Of a DNA stretch of 64,000 bases, positions 46,561-56,988 are shown piece after piece. Position 1 is the stretch's first letter. Each line of letters opens with the position of its first letter. Position numbers and translations under genes: made by a program. Source of the stretch: Helicobacter sp. 11S02629-2 (GTDB lineage: Bacteria; Campylobacterota; Campylobacteria; Campylobacterales; Helicobacteraceae); the NCBI RefSeq assembly GCF_002272875.1, contig NZ_MLAN01000002.1, forward strand, positions 186,001 to 250,000. The letters are read 5' to 3'. The notes under the pieces were generated by a model, which was given only the letters and a program-made list of their open reading frames with translations, was not told the DNA's origin and searched no databases.

Positions 46561-46581
46561 AGATTCTACAAAGTAGAATCT
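46561..46581. repeat. Inverted AGATTC pair downstream of pyrB
   Basis: AGATTCTAC (46561-46569), AAA, GTAGAATCT (46573-46581): a perfect 9-bp stem with a 3-base loop. A further copy of the word, AGATTCTA, lies 15 bases upstream at 46546. No U-run follows. Confidence 0.75.
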
Positions 46582-46761
46582 AAAAATAAATGGCTACCAT
46601 ATCAACCTTTAATCTCCTAGCACACAACTAGCATTTTTATCATAAACTAGAAATAACTTTAGTTTCTAGAAAGACTAAGTCTAATAAGGCATCTTCTAAC
46701 TAACCTTAATCTTTATTGTAAAATACACCTAAGGTTCATATATCTAAGTTAAAGGCCATGT

Positions 46762-47250
46762 TTGAAGTCTCTTTTAGCCCTTATACTAGTTTTGTTTTTA
46801 ACAGGCTGCCAGTCTTACTTTGAGCTTACAAAAGGCAAAAGCCTAAACATCCAAAGGGTCGCCCAAGAAACTAGGACTAGTATATTTTCAAGCACAACTA
46901 AGCCTATAGTCATAGTTAAGATGACCCATCTTAACAACTTAGGCAATATATTTTTTCAAAATGAAGAGTACTTTTTCTTAAACATCACAACTTTTAACAA
47001 AGAAGTCTTTTATCCTTACTTTATGAGTTTGAGTTTAAATGGAACTAGGCCTTTGTGGATGAGGGAAGTAAAAAATGGCGAGTTAGATAGTGACTTGATC
47101 TTTGACTCTGGGTACTCTAGGGGCTTTTTAGTAGCCTTCCCACTAGTATCAAGTGGTGAGAAGAGAAATATAAAAGTAAGCCTTGAGATAAGTGGCTATA
47201 AATCTATCACTTTTGACTTTGGATATCCAATCATAAGGAGCACGATATAA
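46762..47250 (+). CDS. Predicted lipoprotein of unknown function
   Basis: 162 residues starting at TTG 46762, with AAAGG about 8 bases upstream. The lipobox LFLTGC places the lipidated cysteine at residue 16. The rest is beta-rich with many aromatic residues and lacks a family I recognise. The frame from ATG 46758 has no signal and was rejected. A 60-base gap separates it from nfu. Confidence 0.75.
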   Translation: MKSLLALILVLFLTGCQSYFELTKGKSLNIQRVAQETRTSIFSSTTKPIVIVKMTHLNNLGNIFFQNEEYFFLNITTFNKEVFYPYFMSLSLNGTRPLWMREVKNGELDSDLIFDSGYSRGFLVAFPLVSSGEKRNIKVSLEISGYKSITFDFGYPIIRSTI

Positions 47251-47310
47251 GTTAACCAAAAGACATTAAGATAGACACATGTCTTAAAGAGTATCATAAA
47301 GGAGTAGTTC

Positions 47311-47556
47311 ATGTTTCCTTTTAGCGATGAAGAGCTAGTCTTCCCAGTTGAGGCAAGTATAGAGCGTATAAGACCTATGTTATTAAGAGATAAGGGTAAT
47401 ATAGAGCTTATAAAGATAGAAGATGCTACTGTGTATGTTAGATTCCTTGGAGCTTGTCAAGGTTGCCCAAGTATCAATATAACACTTAGAAATGGAGTGC
47501 TTAGAGCACTTCAAACTGATATACACCCTGATATCAAAGTTGTAAGGTTGGATTAA
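47311..47556 (+). CDS. nfu: NifU-like Fe-S scaffold protein
   Basis: 81 residues forming just the Nfu domain. The cluster-binding CxxC is Cys49-Cys52 in GACQGCPSINITL. Such proteins carry an Fe-S cluster to target apoproteins. Start ATG follows AAAGGAG. The order nfu, small ORF, murE matches H. pylori. Confidence 0.92.
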   Translation: MFPFSDEELVFPVEASIERIRPMLLRDKGNIELIKIEDATVYVRFLGACQGCPSINITLRNGVLRALQTDIHPDIKVVRLD

Positions 47557-48189
47557 ATGGTGGAATCTAAAATAGTAAATATCAAACCTAATGACCTAGC
47601 AAGCAGTGCTAAAAAACGCATCCTTCAAAACAAAGCTAGCAAGGCCTTTTTGGCATCTGAGTTTGGCAAAGCTTTTAGTCTTTATGAGCGGGCTTTTTGG
47701 CTGGATGAAGACGACTTAGAATCTAGGATAGGCCTTTTGCTTTCAGACATAGGCGAAAACTACGAGACAGAGGCTTTAAGCATCTATGACTTATATAAAA
47801 ATATGATAACACTTAGTCAAAGAAAGTATAGACGCGAGATTCAAAAAGGTGTGTTAAAGCTTATAGAAAACTTCGATGAAAACATACTTAATAACTCAAG
47901 TGCTAATGTTATAAAAAAGCAAGTTTTAGAAACCCAAGGGACAGTTCCTTACTCTGATATAGAAGCCTTGCTTGAAAACGGTAGGTTTAATGATGGCTTT
48001 TTAGGCATCATGTTTTCAAGTAAGATAGTGTTTTCTACTAAAGAAGAGTTTTATAGCTTTTTAAGACTGCTAGTAAAAAACGACTATCTTGATATGTCAA
48101 CTAAGTATATAGATAGCCTTCCTTATGTAGATGAAGAAGTCCTTAAGATAATGGATGAGATAAGCTTAAAAGAAAAGGGTAACAAGTAG
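47557..48189 (+). CDS. Helical protein of unknown function between nfu and murE
   Basis: 210 residues, starting immediately after the nfu stop. A TPR-like pair (KASKAFLASEFGKAFSLYERAFWLDEDD) is visible at about 27-54, and the remainder is predicted helical. It sits in the same place as an uncharacterised ORF of H. pylori. Function unknown; the conserved linkage suggests a role with MurE or Nfu. Confidence 0.78.
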   Translation: MVESKIVNIKPNDLASSAKKRILQNKASKAFLASEFGKAFSLYERAFWLDEDDLESRIGLLLSDIGENYETEALSIYDLYKNMITLSQRKYRREIQKGVLKLIENFDENILNNSSANVIKKQVLETQGTVPYSDIEALLENGRFNDGFLGIMFSSKIVFSTKEEFYSFLRLLVKNDYLDMSTKYIDSLPYVDEEVLKIMDEISLKEKGNK

Positions 48190-48216
48190 TTAGGACACAA
48201 AACCAAAGGAGAGAGG

Positions 48217-49542
48217 ATGATAAAAGTTTTTAAAGGGGTAAGCTTTAGTGATGATACAAGAGACTTAGAAAAAGGCATAGATATCTTTGTGGAGACTTTG
48301 CATAATAAGCCTTTTTTAGATTCCATAGATAAGGGTAACTATAAAACTAAGTTTATAGAATCTAAGCACTTAAAAGACTACTTTAAAACTGATATGAAAA
48401 TAGTTGGTATAACTGGGACTAATGGCAAGACTACAACAGCAAGTGCTATCTACTCTACCTTATTAGACCTAGGCTATAAGTGTGCACTTCTTGGCACTAG
48501 GGGCTTTTTTATGAACGATAAAAAGATAAGACCAAAAGGGCTTACAACGCCTAGTCTTTTAGACCTCTATGAAGATATAGACTTAGCTTGCGAGGAAGGC
48601 TGTAAGTACTTTGTGATGGAAGTAAGCTCTCACGCCATAGTGCAAGATAGAATCTCTTCTTTAGAGTTTGCTTTAAAAGCTATAACTAATATAACTAGTG
48701 ACCACCTAGACTTTCATAAGACGCTTGAAAACTACATAGAAGCTAAGCTTAGCTTTTTTAAAGATGATGAGGTTTTAAAGGTTATAAATCTTGATGATGC
48801 TAAAGTTGCAAGGCTAAGGTTTTATAAAGATACTTACTCTTATGCTTTAGAATCTAAGGCTACTTTTAAAGTTAACGCCTACTCTTTAACTAATGGTATA
48901 GATGCCCAAGTCTCTTTTACTTTGCCAGATAAAACACAAGAAGATGCCTTTTTGGAATCTAGCCTTTATGGCGTGCATAATCTTTATAATGCCCTCTGTG
49001 CTCTCTCTTGTGTAAAACTTCTTACTAAAAAGCCCCTGCAAGCACTCTGTGATGCATTAAGTGGATTTGGAGGCGTAAGTGGTAGGGCTGAAGTAGTTAG
49101 CACTAAGCCTTTAGTAATAGTTGACTTTGCCCATACTCAAGATGGCATGTTAAAGATGTTTGAAAGTTTTAAAGGCAGGCCAATCCATGTAGTCTTTGGT
49201 GCAGGAGGCGATAGAGATAAGACCAAAAGGCCTTTAATGGGCAAAGTCGCTAAGGCTTATGCAACTAAGATCTATGTCACTTCTGATAATCCACGAAGCG
49301 AAGACCCAGAGCTAATCATAAAAGACATACTTAGCGGTATGGATGACCTAAGTAACGTATATGTGAACAAAGATAGAGAAGCTGCCATCAAGCAAGCCAT
49401 AGCTGAGCTAGATGAAAAGTGTGTACTTTTGATACTTGGAAAAGGCGATGAAGAAGGGCAAATATTTAAAAACGAGACTTTGCCTTTCAGCGATAAAGAA
49501 TGTGTTAAAAAAATACTCACTAATATATCTACTACTAACTAA
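48217..49542 (+). CDS. murE: UDP-N-acetylmuramoyl-tripeptide synthetase, meso-diaminopimelate-adding
   Basis: 441 residues. The Mur ligase ATP loop GTNGKTTTAS has Lys71, and the DNPR motif (Asp357-Arg360) indicates meso-diaminopimelate as the amino acid added. It makes the UDP-MurNAc-tripeptide in peptidoglycan synthesis. Shorter at the N-terminus than E. coli MurE (495) but similar to Helicobacter forms. Start ATG follows AAAGGAGAGG. Confidence 0.94.
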   Translation: MIKVFKGVSFSDDTRDLEKGIDIFVETLHNKPFLDSIDKGNYKTKFIESKHLKDYFKTDMKIVGITGTNGKTTTASAIYSTLLDLGYKCALLGTRGFFMNDKKIRPKGLTTPSLLDLYEDIDLACEEGCKYFVMEVSSHAIVQDRISSLEFALKAITNITSDHLDFHKTLENYIEAKLSFFKDDEVLKVINLDDAKVARLRFYKDTYSYALESKATFKVNAYSLTNGIDAQVSFTLPDKTQEDAFLESSLYGVHNLYNALCALSCVKLLTKKPLQALCDALSGFGGVSGRAEVVSTKPLVIVDFAHTQDGMLKMFESFKGRPIHVVFGAGGDRDKTKRPLMGKVAKAYATKIYVTSDNPRSEDPELIIKDILSGMDDLSNVYVNKDREAAIKQAIAELDEKCVLLILGKGDEEGQIFKNETLPFSDKECVKKILTNISTTN

Positions 49543-49613
49543 AAGTTACACTACTAAGGCAAAGTTTTAAAAATAAGATACAATCATTACAGGTTCTAGC
49601 AAAGGGTTTGTTG

Positions 49614-50339
49614 ATGAAATTAAAGTATGACAATGTCGAAACTTACTTAAAGGTCATAGTGTTTTTTTTAATAGTTGGCTTTGGGGCTTACTTCACTTTT
49701 CCTTATCAGATAGGAACTGATGACAGGATAGCTTACCTTCAAAGCTTTGGTATGACTTTATCTCTTACCATCTCGGGGATAGTTATAGGTCTAGTAGTAG
49801 GATTTATCCTAGCTTTTATTAGGCTTTTAAAAAATAGAGTCTTAAACTTCATAATAGATGAGTACATAGACATCATAAGAGGCACTCCTATCATCTTGCA
49901 GCTTATGATCTTTGCTTACATCATCCTAGCGGCATTTAGAGATAACTACTACGCAGCCATCATCGCTTTAGGACTAAACTCTTCAGCATATATAGCAGAG
50001 ATAGTAAGAAGTGGGATAAGTGCTATAGATAGAGGGCAGCTAGAAGCGGCTAGGGCTATGGGGCTAGGTTTTAGCGCTTCTATGTTTAAGATAGTCTTCC
50101 CTCAAGTTATAAAAAACATCATCCCAGCCCTTTCAAATGAGATAATATCTCTTTTTAAAGAAACCTCTATAGTTGGGTACATTAGCATCATGGATTTAAC
50201 CATGAAGAGTAATAGTCTTCAAAGCGTTATATATAATCCAACCCCTTTAATCTTTGCAGGGGTTATCTACTATGCTTGTGTGAAGATTTTTAGCGTGTTA
50301 GTAAAACTATTAGAAAGAAGGCTTAATAGAAATGACTGA
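49614..50339 (+). CDS. Polar amino-acid ABC transporter permease
   Basis: 241 residues from ATG 49614, with AAAGGG 7 bases upstream; two TTG codons at 49608 and 49611 are alternatives. About five membrane helices, and the coupling motif [21 protein letters not shown] of the HisM/GlnP permeases. Overlaps the ATPase gene by 8 bases. Neighbouring genes complete a glutamine/polar amino-acid uptake system. Confidence 0.9.
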   Translation: MKLKYDNVETYLKVIVFFLIVGFGAYFTFPYQIGTDDRIAYLQSFGMTLSLTISGIVIGLVVGFILAFIRLLKNRVLNFIIDEYIDIIRGTPIILQLMIFAYIILAAFRDNYYAAIIALGLNSSAYIAEIVRSGISAIDRGQLEAARAMGLGFSASMFKIVFPQVIKNIIPALSNEIISLFKETSIVGYISIMDLTMKSNSLQSVIYNPTPLIFAGVIYYACVKIFSVLVKLLERRLNRND

Positions 50340-51075
50340 TGTGATGATTGAAGTTAAGAATCTTTATAAAAACTATGGCAGCGTAATAGTTCTAAACAAT
50401 ATAAGTGTAGATATAAACAAAGGCGATGTAGTAGCTATCATTGGCCCTAGTGGTGGGGGAAAAAGTACTTTTTTAAGATGTCTAAACTTACTTGAAACTC
50501 CAACTAGTGGACATATAAAAATGGGTGGAGTAGATATCTTAGACCCTAAGACTAATATTAATAAGGTTAGGCAAAGGGCTAGTATGGTCTTTCAGCACTT
50601 TAATCTTTTTGCTAATAAAACAGTTTTACAAAATCTTACCTTAGCGCCCCTTCATCTAAAGCTTTATAAGTCTAAAGAAGAGTGCTTAGATAAAGCTTAT
50701 AGTTTGCTTGAAAAAGTAGGCTTAAAAGATAAGGCTGATGTATTGCCTCATAAACTTAGTGGAGGGCAAAAACAGCGTATAGCTATAGCTAGGTCGCTAT
50801 GTATGAATCCAGATGTTATACTTTTTGATGAGCCTACTTCAGCCTTAGACCCTGAGATGGTAGGTGAAGTCTTAGGCATGGTTAATGACGTGGCAAAAGA
50901 GGGCATAACCATGCTAGTAGTAACACACGAGATGGGTTTTGCTAAAAATGTCGCAAGTCGTGTTTTTTTTATGGACCAAGGTCATATAGCCCATGATGAA
51001 AGTCCTGATGTTATATTTACAAATCCAAAAAGCGATAGATTAAAAGAGTTTTTAAATAAAGTTTTAAATCATTAA
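50332..51075 (+). CDS. glnQ: Polar amino-acid ABC transporter ATP-binding protein
   Basis: 247 residues. Walker [11 protein letters not shown]-loop MVFQHFNLF, signature [15 protein letters not shown], Walker [16 protein letters not shown] and switch His in VVTHEMGF are complete. It belongs to the HisP/GlnQ subfamily. Start overlaps the permease end; the binding protein follows after 11 bases. Confidence 0.92.
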   Translation: MTDVMIEVKNLYKNYGSVIVLNNISVDINKGDVVAIIGPSGGGKSTFLRCLNLLETPTSGHIKMGGVDILDPKTNINKVRQRASMVFQHFNLFANKTVLQNLTLAPLHLKLYKSKEECLDKAYSLLEKVGLKDKADVLPHKLSGGQKQRIAIARSLCMNPDVILFDEPTSALDPEMVGEVLGMVNDVAKEGITMLVVTHEMGFAKNVASRVFFMDQGHIAHDESPDVIFTNPKSDRLKEFLNKVLNH

Positions 51076-51086
51076 AAGGAGTTTAT

Positions 51087-51848
51087 ATGTTTAAGAGTGC
51101 TAAAAAGATAGTTTTTGCTTTGGTTGTAGGTGCTTTTTTAGTCGCCTGTAGCAGCGGTAGCCATGAGGGCAAAGAAAAGTCTGTGGCCATAGGTGTTAAC
51201 GCTACTTATCCACCCTTTGAGTACATCGAAGATGCTAAGTATAAAGGCTATGATATAGATTTGATGGATGAGATAGCAAAGCGTGCTGACTTTAAATTCC
51301 AGTGGGTTAATATGAGCTATGATGGTCTTATACCAGCTTTAAAAACTGGCAAAGTAGACCTAACTATATCTTCTATGAATATAACTCCAGATAGACTAAA
51401 GTCAGTTGACTTTTCTCATCCTTACTTTGTAGACCAAAACGTCTTTATTAAACGTAAAGATTCTGATGATATCACTACTTTAGAATCACTAAAGGGCAAA
51501 AAGATAGGATCATATCTAGGCACCCAGCAAGAAGAAAGGGCTATGGAAGTGGCTAAGCAAGTAGGCGGAACTGAAGTAAGTTTTAAAGACGTGCTAGGAG
51601 CAGTGCTTAGCTTAAATACTAATAAGATAGATGCTGTTGTAACTGATGGGGCTACTGCGACTAACTACTTAAAGCAGTATCCTAACTTAGTAAGATTCTA
51701 TACAGAAAATAGTGCAGGTGAAGGCTTTGGTATAGCTGCTGATAAAGGTAAGCATAAAGAGCTTATGGAAAGAATTAATAAGGCTATAGATTCTATGAAA
51801 GAAGATGGCACTTTGGAATCTTTAGCTAAAAAGTATGGCTTGAAGTAG
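51087..51848 (+). CDS. Amino-acid-binding lipoprotein of ABC transporter
   Basis: 253 residues. Lipobox FLVAC puts the lipid-anchored Cys near residue 21. The family 3 solute-binding core is clear: GVNATYPPFEYI, YKGYDIDLMDEIAKR, DLTISSMNITPDRLKSVDFS and GKKIGSYLGTQQE. It delivers a polar amino acid to the permease. Ligand cannot be fixed by eye; glutamine, histidine or arginine types are possible. Strong GGAG ribosome site. Confidence 0.9.
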   Translation: MFKSAKKIVFALVVGAFLVACSSGSHEGKEKSVAIGVNATYPPFEYIEDAKYKGYDIDLMDEIAKRADFKFQWVNMSYDGLIPALKTGKVDLTISSMNITPDRLKSVDFSHPYFVDQNVFIKRKDSDDITTLESLKGKKIGSYLGTQQEERAMEVAKQVGGTEVSFKDVLGAVLSLNTNKIDAVVTDGATATNYLKQYPNLVRFYTENSAGEGFGIAADKGKHKELMERINKAIDSMKEDGTLESLAKKYGLK

Positions 51849-51992
51849 GCTTGCTTTAGTTTTAAAGATATCTATCATTTCTAGCTTAAAACTTATATCC
51901 TTAGGATCAAAATAAGCTAGAATACACACATTTGCTAGATCACTACTTTATATGTTTTAAAAAAACTTATATGAAATAAAAAAGGCTAGGTT

Positions 51993-53916
<1,924 letters not shown>

Positions 53917-53921
53917 GCTCT

Positions 53922-53944
53922 ATGGAATCTAAAATAGATTCCAT
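53922..53944. repeat. Inverted AGATTC pair after the GT2 gene
   Basis: ATGGAATCTA (53922-53931), AAA, TAGATTCCAT (53935-53944): a perfect 10-bp stem with a 3-base loop, six bases after the stop and between convergent genes. No U-run. Confidence 0.75.
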
Positions 53945-54051
53945 ATGTAACAAAAGTATAAAAGGACTAAGTCTCCTAAATAAAGCTTAGGCTTTTTAAA
54001 AAGGAAGCATATATCTTTTTTAATAGTTTCTAAGCAAACTACTTATACTAA

Positions 54052-54744
54052 CTAGAATATATAGCTATAGCCTGCTTGGATGATATAGTTGTTTAGAGTT
54101 GCTGTTGTGCCATCATCTCCAGTAGGTAAGGCTGTTTTAGCTTCCCCATTTGTAGGTTTAATACTTGTGCTAACTAGAGGGATCTTAGCCCCTAGCTTTA
54201 TAGTTTGATGTTTTCCTAAGTTCATACTTACACCTATATTAAAAGGTAAAGCAAAGCTGTTGCCAAGATATGTAGCGGTAAGACTGCCGCCCTCTCCACC
54301 AGCTATAAAGTTTGTAAAAAAGTTTGACCAACCAACTCCTAAACCTACATAAGCCCCAAGCTTATCATTTAAGTTATAAAAATAGTCAACATTTGCAACT
54401 AATAGGTTGTTAAAGTTCACCACCGTAAGTGCTCCACTAGCACCGTTAGTAACACTTCCAGGAATGGTTTTATGAGCAAAGCTATTAGAGAAGTTATAGC
54501 TTAGATAGTATCTTAGTCCCATGCTAGGGAGAAACTCTTGTTGGTATCCCACATCTAGTCCTAGCATATAGCCAGCACCCGTTTTTGGCGCAAGATCATT
54601 AGCTTGAATAAAAATATTACTATATGTTGTGCTAGTGATTGAAATCCCAGCATTAGCCCCTACAAACACACCGCTTTTAGCATAGCTTGTAGAGCTTAGT
54701 GCTACTGCTAAACATACCGCTCCTAGTAGGATTTTCTTTTTCAT
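54052..54744 (-). CDS. Small outer membrane beta-barrel protein
   Basis: 230 residues. Signal peptide about 1-22 (ending SYAKS), then alternating hydrophobic strands such as GVFVGANAGISI, GYMLGLDVGYQQEF, LGAYVGLGVGWSNFF and a C-terminal strand YIIQAGYSYIF ending in Phe, as for proteins inserted by BAM. It resembles the small Helicobacter outer membrane protein families. A 15-base T tract lies upstream on the coding strand. Ribosome site AAGGAAT. Confidence 0.8.
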   Translation of the reverse strand: MKKKILLGAVCLAVALSSTSYAKSGVFVGANAGISITSTTYSNIFIQANDLAPKTGAGYMLGLDVGYQQEFLPSMGLRYYLSYNFSNSFAHKTIPGSVTNGASGALTVVNFNNLLVANVDYFYNLNDKLGAYVGLGVGWSNFFTNFIAGGEGGSLTATYLGNSFALPFNIGVSMNLGKHQTIKLGAKIPLVSTSIKPTNGEAKTALPTGDDGTTATLNNYIIQAGYSYIF

Positions 54745-54835
54745 GAATTGATTCCTTATGCAAAATATTATTAGAAGTTAAACCTAGGTTTAAAAACTTA
54801 AGCCTATGTTTAAGCTCGCGAAAAGTACTCTATTC

Positions 54836-54850
54836 AAAAAAAAAAAAAAA
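54836..54850 (-). repeat. 15-base T tract upstream of the small outer membrane protein gene
   Basis: Fifteen A on the + strand, T on the coding strand, 92-106 bases before the start codon. Likely to vary in length and alter promoter strength. Confidence 0.85.
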
Positions 54851-55087
54851 CACAAGGGCAAAGCCCTAAAAAAGATAGAATGCTTATTTTTGTAACAATA
54901 TGAAACTAAAAGTTTATGAAAATTAGTGCTTTTGAGATTTATTGTTAATAAATCTTGATAGTAAATGTATTTTGGTTAGTGGTAAGTTTACCAAAAAGGG
55001 CTTTAAGATTTGGCGGATAAAATAGATTCTATTAAAGATGTAGATCTTTTAATGTTAGATTACCATGTCAAAAAAGTATAGATTTCT

Positions 55088-55153
55088 CTTCTAGCGTCAA
55101 GACAAGATAACGCTTCATATCAAAAGGTTGATAGTCCTCTTCCTAACGTGGTA
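55088..55153. repeat. Dispersed copy of the intergenic repeat
   Basis: CTTCTAGCGTCAAGACAA at 55088-55105 followed by CGCTTCAT matches the half-unit of the 33811-33990 array. CTAACGTGGTA at 55143-55153 is the exact complement of TACCACGTTAG in that array, so the fragment is partly rearranged. Confidence 0.65.
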
Positions 55154-55180
55154 GAGAAGAGGAAGAAAAAAGCTTATGCT

Positions 55181-55867
55181 TTAAGCATAGTTAGGCAAGA
55201 TTATCTCAAGGCTTGCTTCTTGAAGCTTAGAGGCGTCTTTAGTCTCTTCAAGTGGTGCAGGTGGTATAGGTGTGCCACTATCTTGCATGTTTTGCTGACC
55301 ATTTTGACTATTTTGATTATGCTGGCTAAAGTTTAGATCAAGGTTGTTAAACCCTATCTGCATTAAGTTTGCCCTTAAGTCTTGCTGGTTTTGCATAAAC
55401 ATAGTCATAACACTTTGACTTGAAGTGATATTAACACTTAAATCTTTTCCCTTTTTAGAGATACTCATCTGTACACTTCCAAGGCTTGCTGGGTTAAGCT
55501 CTAGGTTGATTTTAGTGATAGGTGGTTTATAGTTTAAGACCTGCTCTCTAAACTGGGAAGCGAAGTTTTTAACCATCTCTCTAGCTTGGGCGTTTTTAAA
55601 CTCTACTTCACTTCTTGGCGTGTTAGTCACTCCTTGAGTATCCATAGCATCTTTTTTCTCAGCTACTTTTTTATCATCCATCTTAGTTAGCTTATCAAGG
55701 TCGCTAGTACTTAGCGTCTTAAGAAAGGTCTTAAAACTATCATCGCTTTTATTGATTCCAAGCTCTTTTAAAAGCATAGCTGGAAGTTTTAGCCCCTCAT
55801 CTCCGTCAATCTTAGCTTGCTTATCTTCAAGCCAAGCACTATATAGTCTTAGTAGCTTAGGGCTCAT
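55181..55867 (-). CDS. fliK: FliK, C-terminal switch domain (separate frame)
   Basis: 228 residues. The conserved flagellar hook-length control C-terminal domain is at about 105-190: ITKINLELNPASLGSVQMSI, then a segment in which residues like SQSVMTMFMQNQQDLRANL and GFNNLDLNF follow. This domain makes the export gate switch from hook to filament subunits. The frame begins ATG 55867, overlapping the end of the upstream frame by 11 bases, with AAAGG directly against the ATG and no spacer. Dropping one C from the CCC at 55860-55862 would join both parts into one protein. Confidence 0.8.
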   Translation of the reverse strand: MSPKLLRLYSAWLEDKQAKIDGDEGLKLPAMLLKELGINKSDDSFKTFLKTLSTSDLDKLTKMDDKKVAEKKDAMDTQGVTNTPRSEVEFKNAQAREMVKNFASQFREQVLNYKPPITKINLELNPASLGSVQMSISKKGKDLSVNITSSQSVMTMFMQNQQDLRANLMQIGFNNLDLNFSQHNQNSQNGQQNMQDSGTPIPPAPLEETKDASKLQEASLEIILPNYA

Positions 55868-56909
55868 CCTTTAAAGAGACTGCTGGAGGGACGTCTTTTA
55901 GACTATCTAGCGTGTTTTGTATCTGGATGTTTTTTAGCTGAGACTTCATAGCGTCTTTGTTGCTAGCTAGTTTTTCTATACCATCTTCACCAACTATGTC
56001 TTTTAACTCTTTTAAAAACTCAGCCTGCATGGCTTCGTTTCTAAGCTTAGGGTCTGCTATCTCTTTTGGAAGTTTAGCTCCTCTTGCTATGACTGCTACT
56101 TCATCGCCACCATCTTTTTTGTAAGTTAGTGCATCTGCAGCGTTAGCCTTTTCTCTTTTAGCTACTTCTTCAGGGCTATATTTTTGTAAAAGCTCTGCTA
56201 AGGCTTTATTTTTTTTAGCTTGCTCAGGAGTTATGTCTTTTGCATTTTGAAGAGTGCTTGCGACTTTTGCACCCTTGTCTTTTAGGGCTAGATCAAGGGC
56301 TTCTTTAGTGTCTTTTGCTTCTTTTGTATCTTTGCCTTCTTCAGTAGTCAAAGTAGCCTTGCCCATATTTAGATTCTTAGAATCTGCTTCTTTTTTGACA
56401 TCAGCCATAGTTTTATCCATAGCTTCTTTACTTGCTACTTTTGTGTCTTTTTCGCTTACTTCTTTAGCTAGCTCGCCTGTGCTTTTAGCGTCTACTTTGG
56501 TATCTTTAGTATCATTTAGTGCCTTTGTTAGAGGAGTAGTATCATCTACTTTTTTAGCTTGAGTAGTTAGAGGGTTAGCCTCTTTGTGCATTGCATCTTG
56601 CTCTTTAGACTCTTTTGCTTCTTTTTCTTTTATTTCTTTTTCTTTGGCTATCTCTTCTTCTTTTTTAGCCCTGCTTTCTTTGTCGACTTCTTTTTTGTTG
56701 GCTTCAGTAGTTACTTGGTGATTATCTTGTGTTTCTTTTGGCTTTTCTGCACTTTTAGATTCCATGTCTGCGGGCTTGTTTTCAGCCTTTTGCATCTGTT
56801 TGTTTAAGGCTTCGTTAAACTCGCCAGGTGCAGGACTAGCACCTTGTGGTTGTGGCTGTTGTGAATTGACATTTTGTACTGCTTGCATGCTTGATATATC
56901 TGCTACCAT
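55857..56909 (-). CDS. fliK: FliK, N-terminal export and ruler part (separate frame)
   Basis: 350 residues, very rich in Lys, Glu and Ala, without Cys, starting MVADISSMQAVQNV. This is the expected nature of the FliK N-terminal half, exported and acting as the molecular ruler. It stops just as the C-terminal frame begins. As length measurement needs ruler and switch domain on one chain, either the gene is mutated, a base is misread, or the split is real and coupled. Isolated here from other flagellar genes. Confidence 0.7.
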   Translation of the reverse strand: MVADISSMQAVQNVNSQQPQPQGASPAPGEFNEALNKQMQKAENKPADMESKSAEKPKETQDNHQVTTEANKKEVDKESRAKKEEEIAKEKEIKEKEAKESKEQDAMHKEANPLTTQAKKVDDTTPLTKALNDTKDTKVDAKSTGELAKEVSEKDTKVASKEAMDKTMADVKKEADSKNLNMGKATLTTEEGKDTKEAKDTKEALDLALKDKGAKVASTLQNAKDITPEQAKKNKALAELLQKYSPEEVAKREKANAADALTYKKDGGDEVAVIARGAKLPKEIADPKLRNEAMQAEFLKELKDIVGEDGIEKLASNKDAMKSQLKNIQIQNTLDSLKDVPPAVSLKDEP

Positions 56910-56988
56910 AACTAACCTCTAAATGATTATTAATAGCTAGTAACATGCAATTTCCGTGCCAAAAAGCAGCTAAAGTTATAAGATCATC

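Larger units (their letters stand above)
54745..55180. other. Intergenic region between fliK and the small outer membrane protein gene
   Basis: About 435 bases without a gene. It contains the barrel gene's promoter, a 15-base homopolymer, one AGATTCTA word (55023) and a piece of the dispersed repeat (55088-55153). On the - strand, AAAGC-ATAA-GCTTTTTT just after the fliK stop could be a weak terminator. Confidence 0.55.

Noticed and set aside
46758-46830. ATG at 46758 as the start of the lipoprotein-region gene
   Set aside because: That frame has no signal sequence or lipobox; the TTG four bases later opens a frame with both.
55864-55885. TTTAAAG slippery heptamer just before the end of the fliK N-terminal frame, in the right phase for -1 frameshifting
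   Set aside because: A -1 shift leads at once to TGA. The C-terminal frame is in the +1 phase, so the heptamer cannot join the halves.
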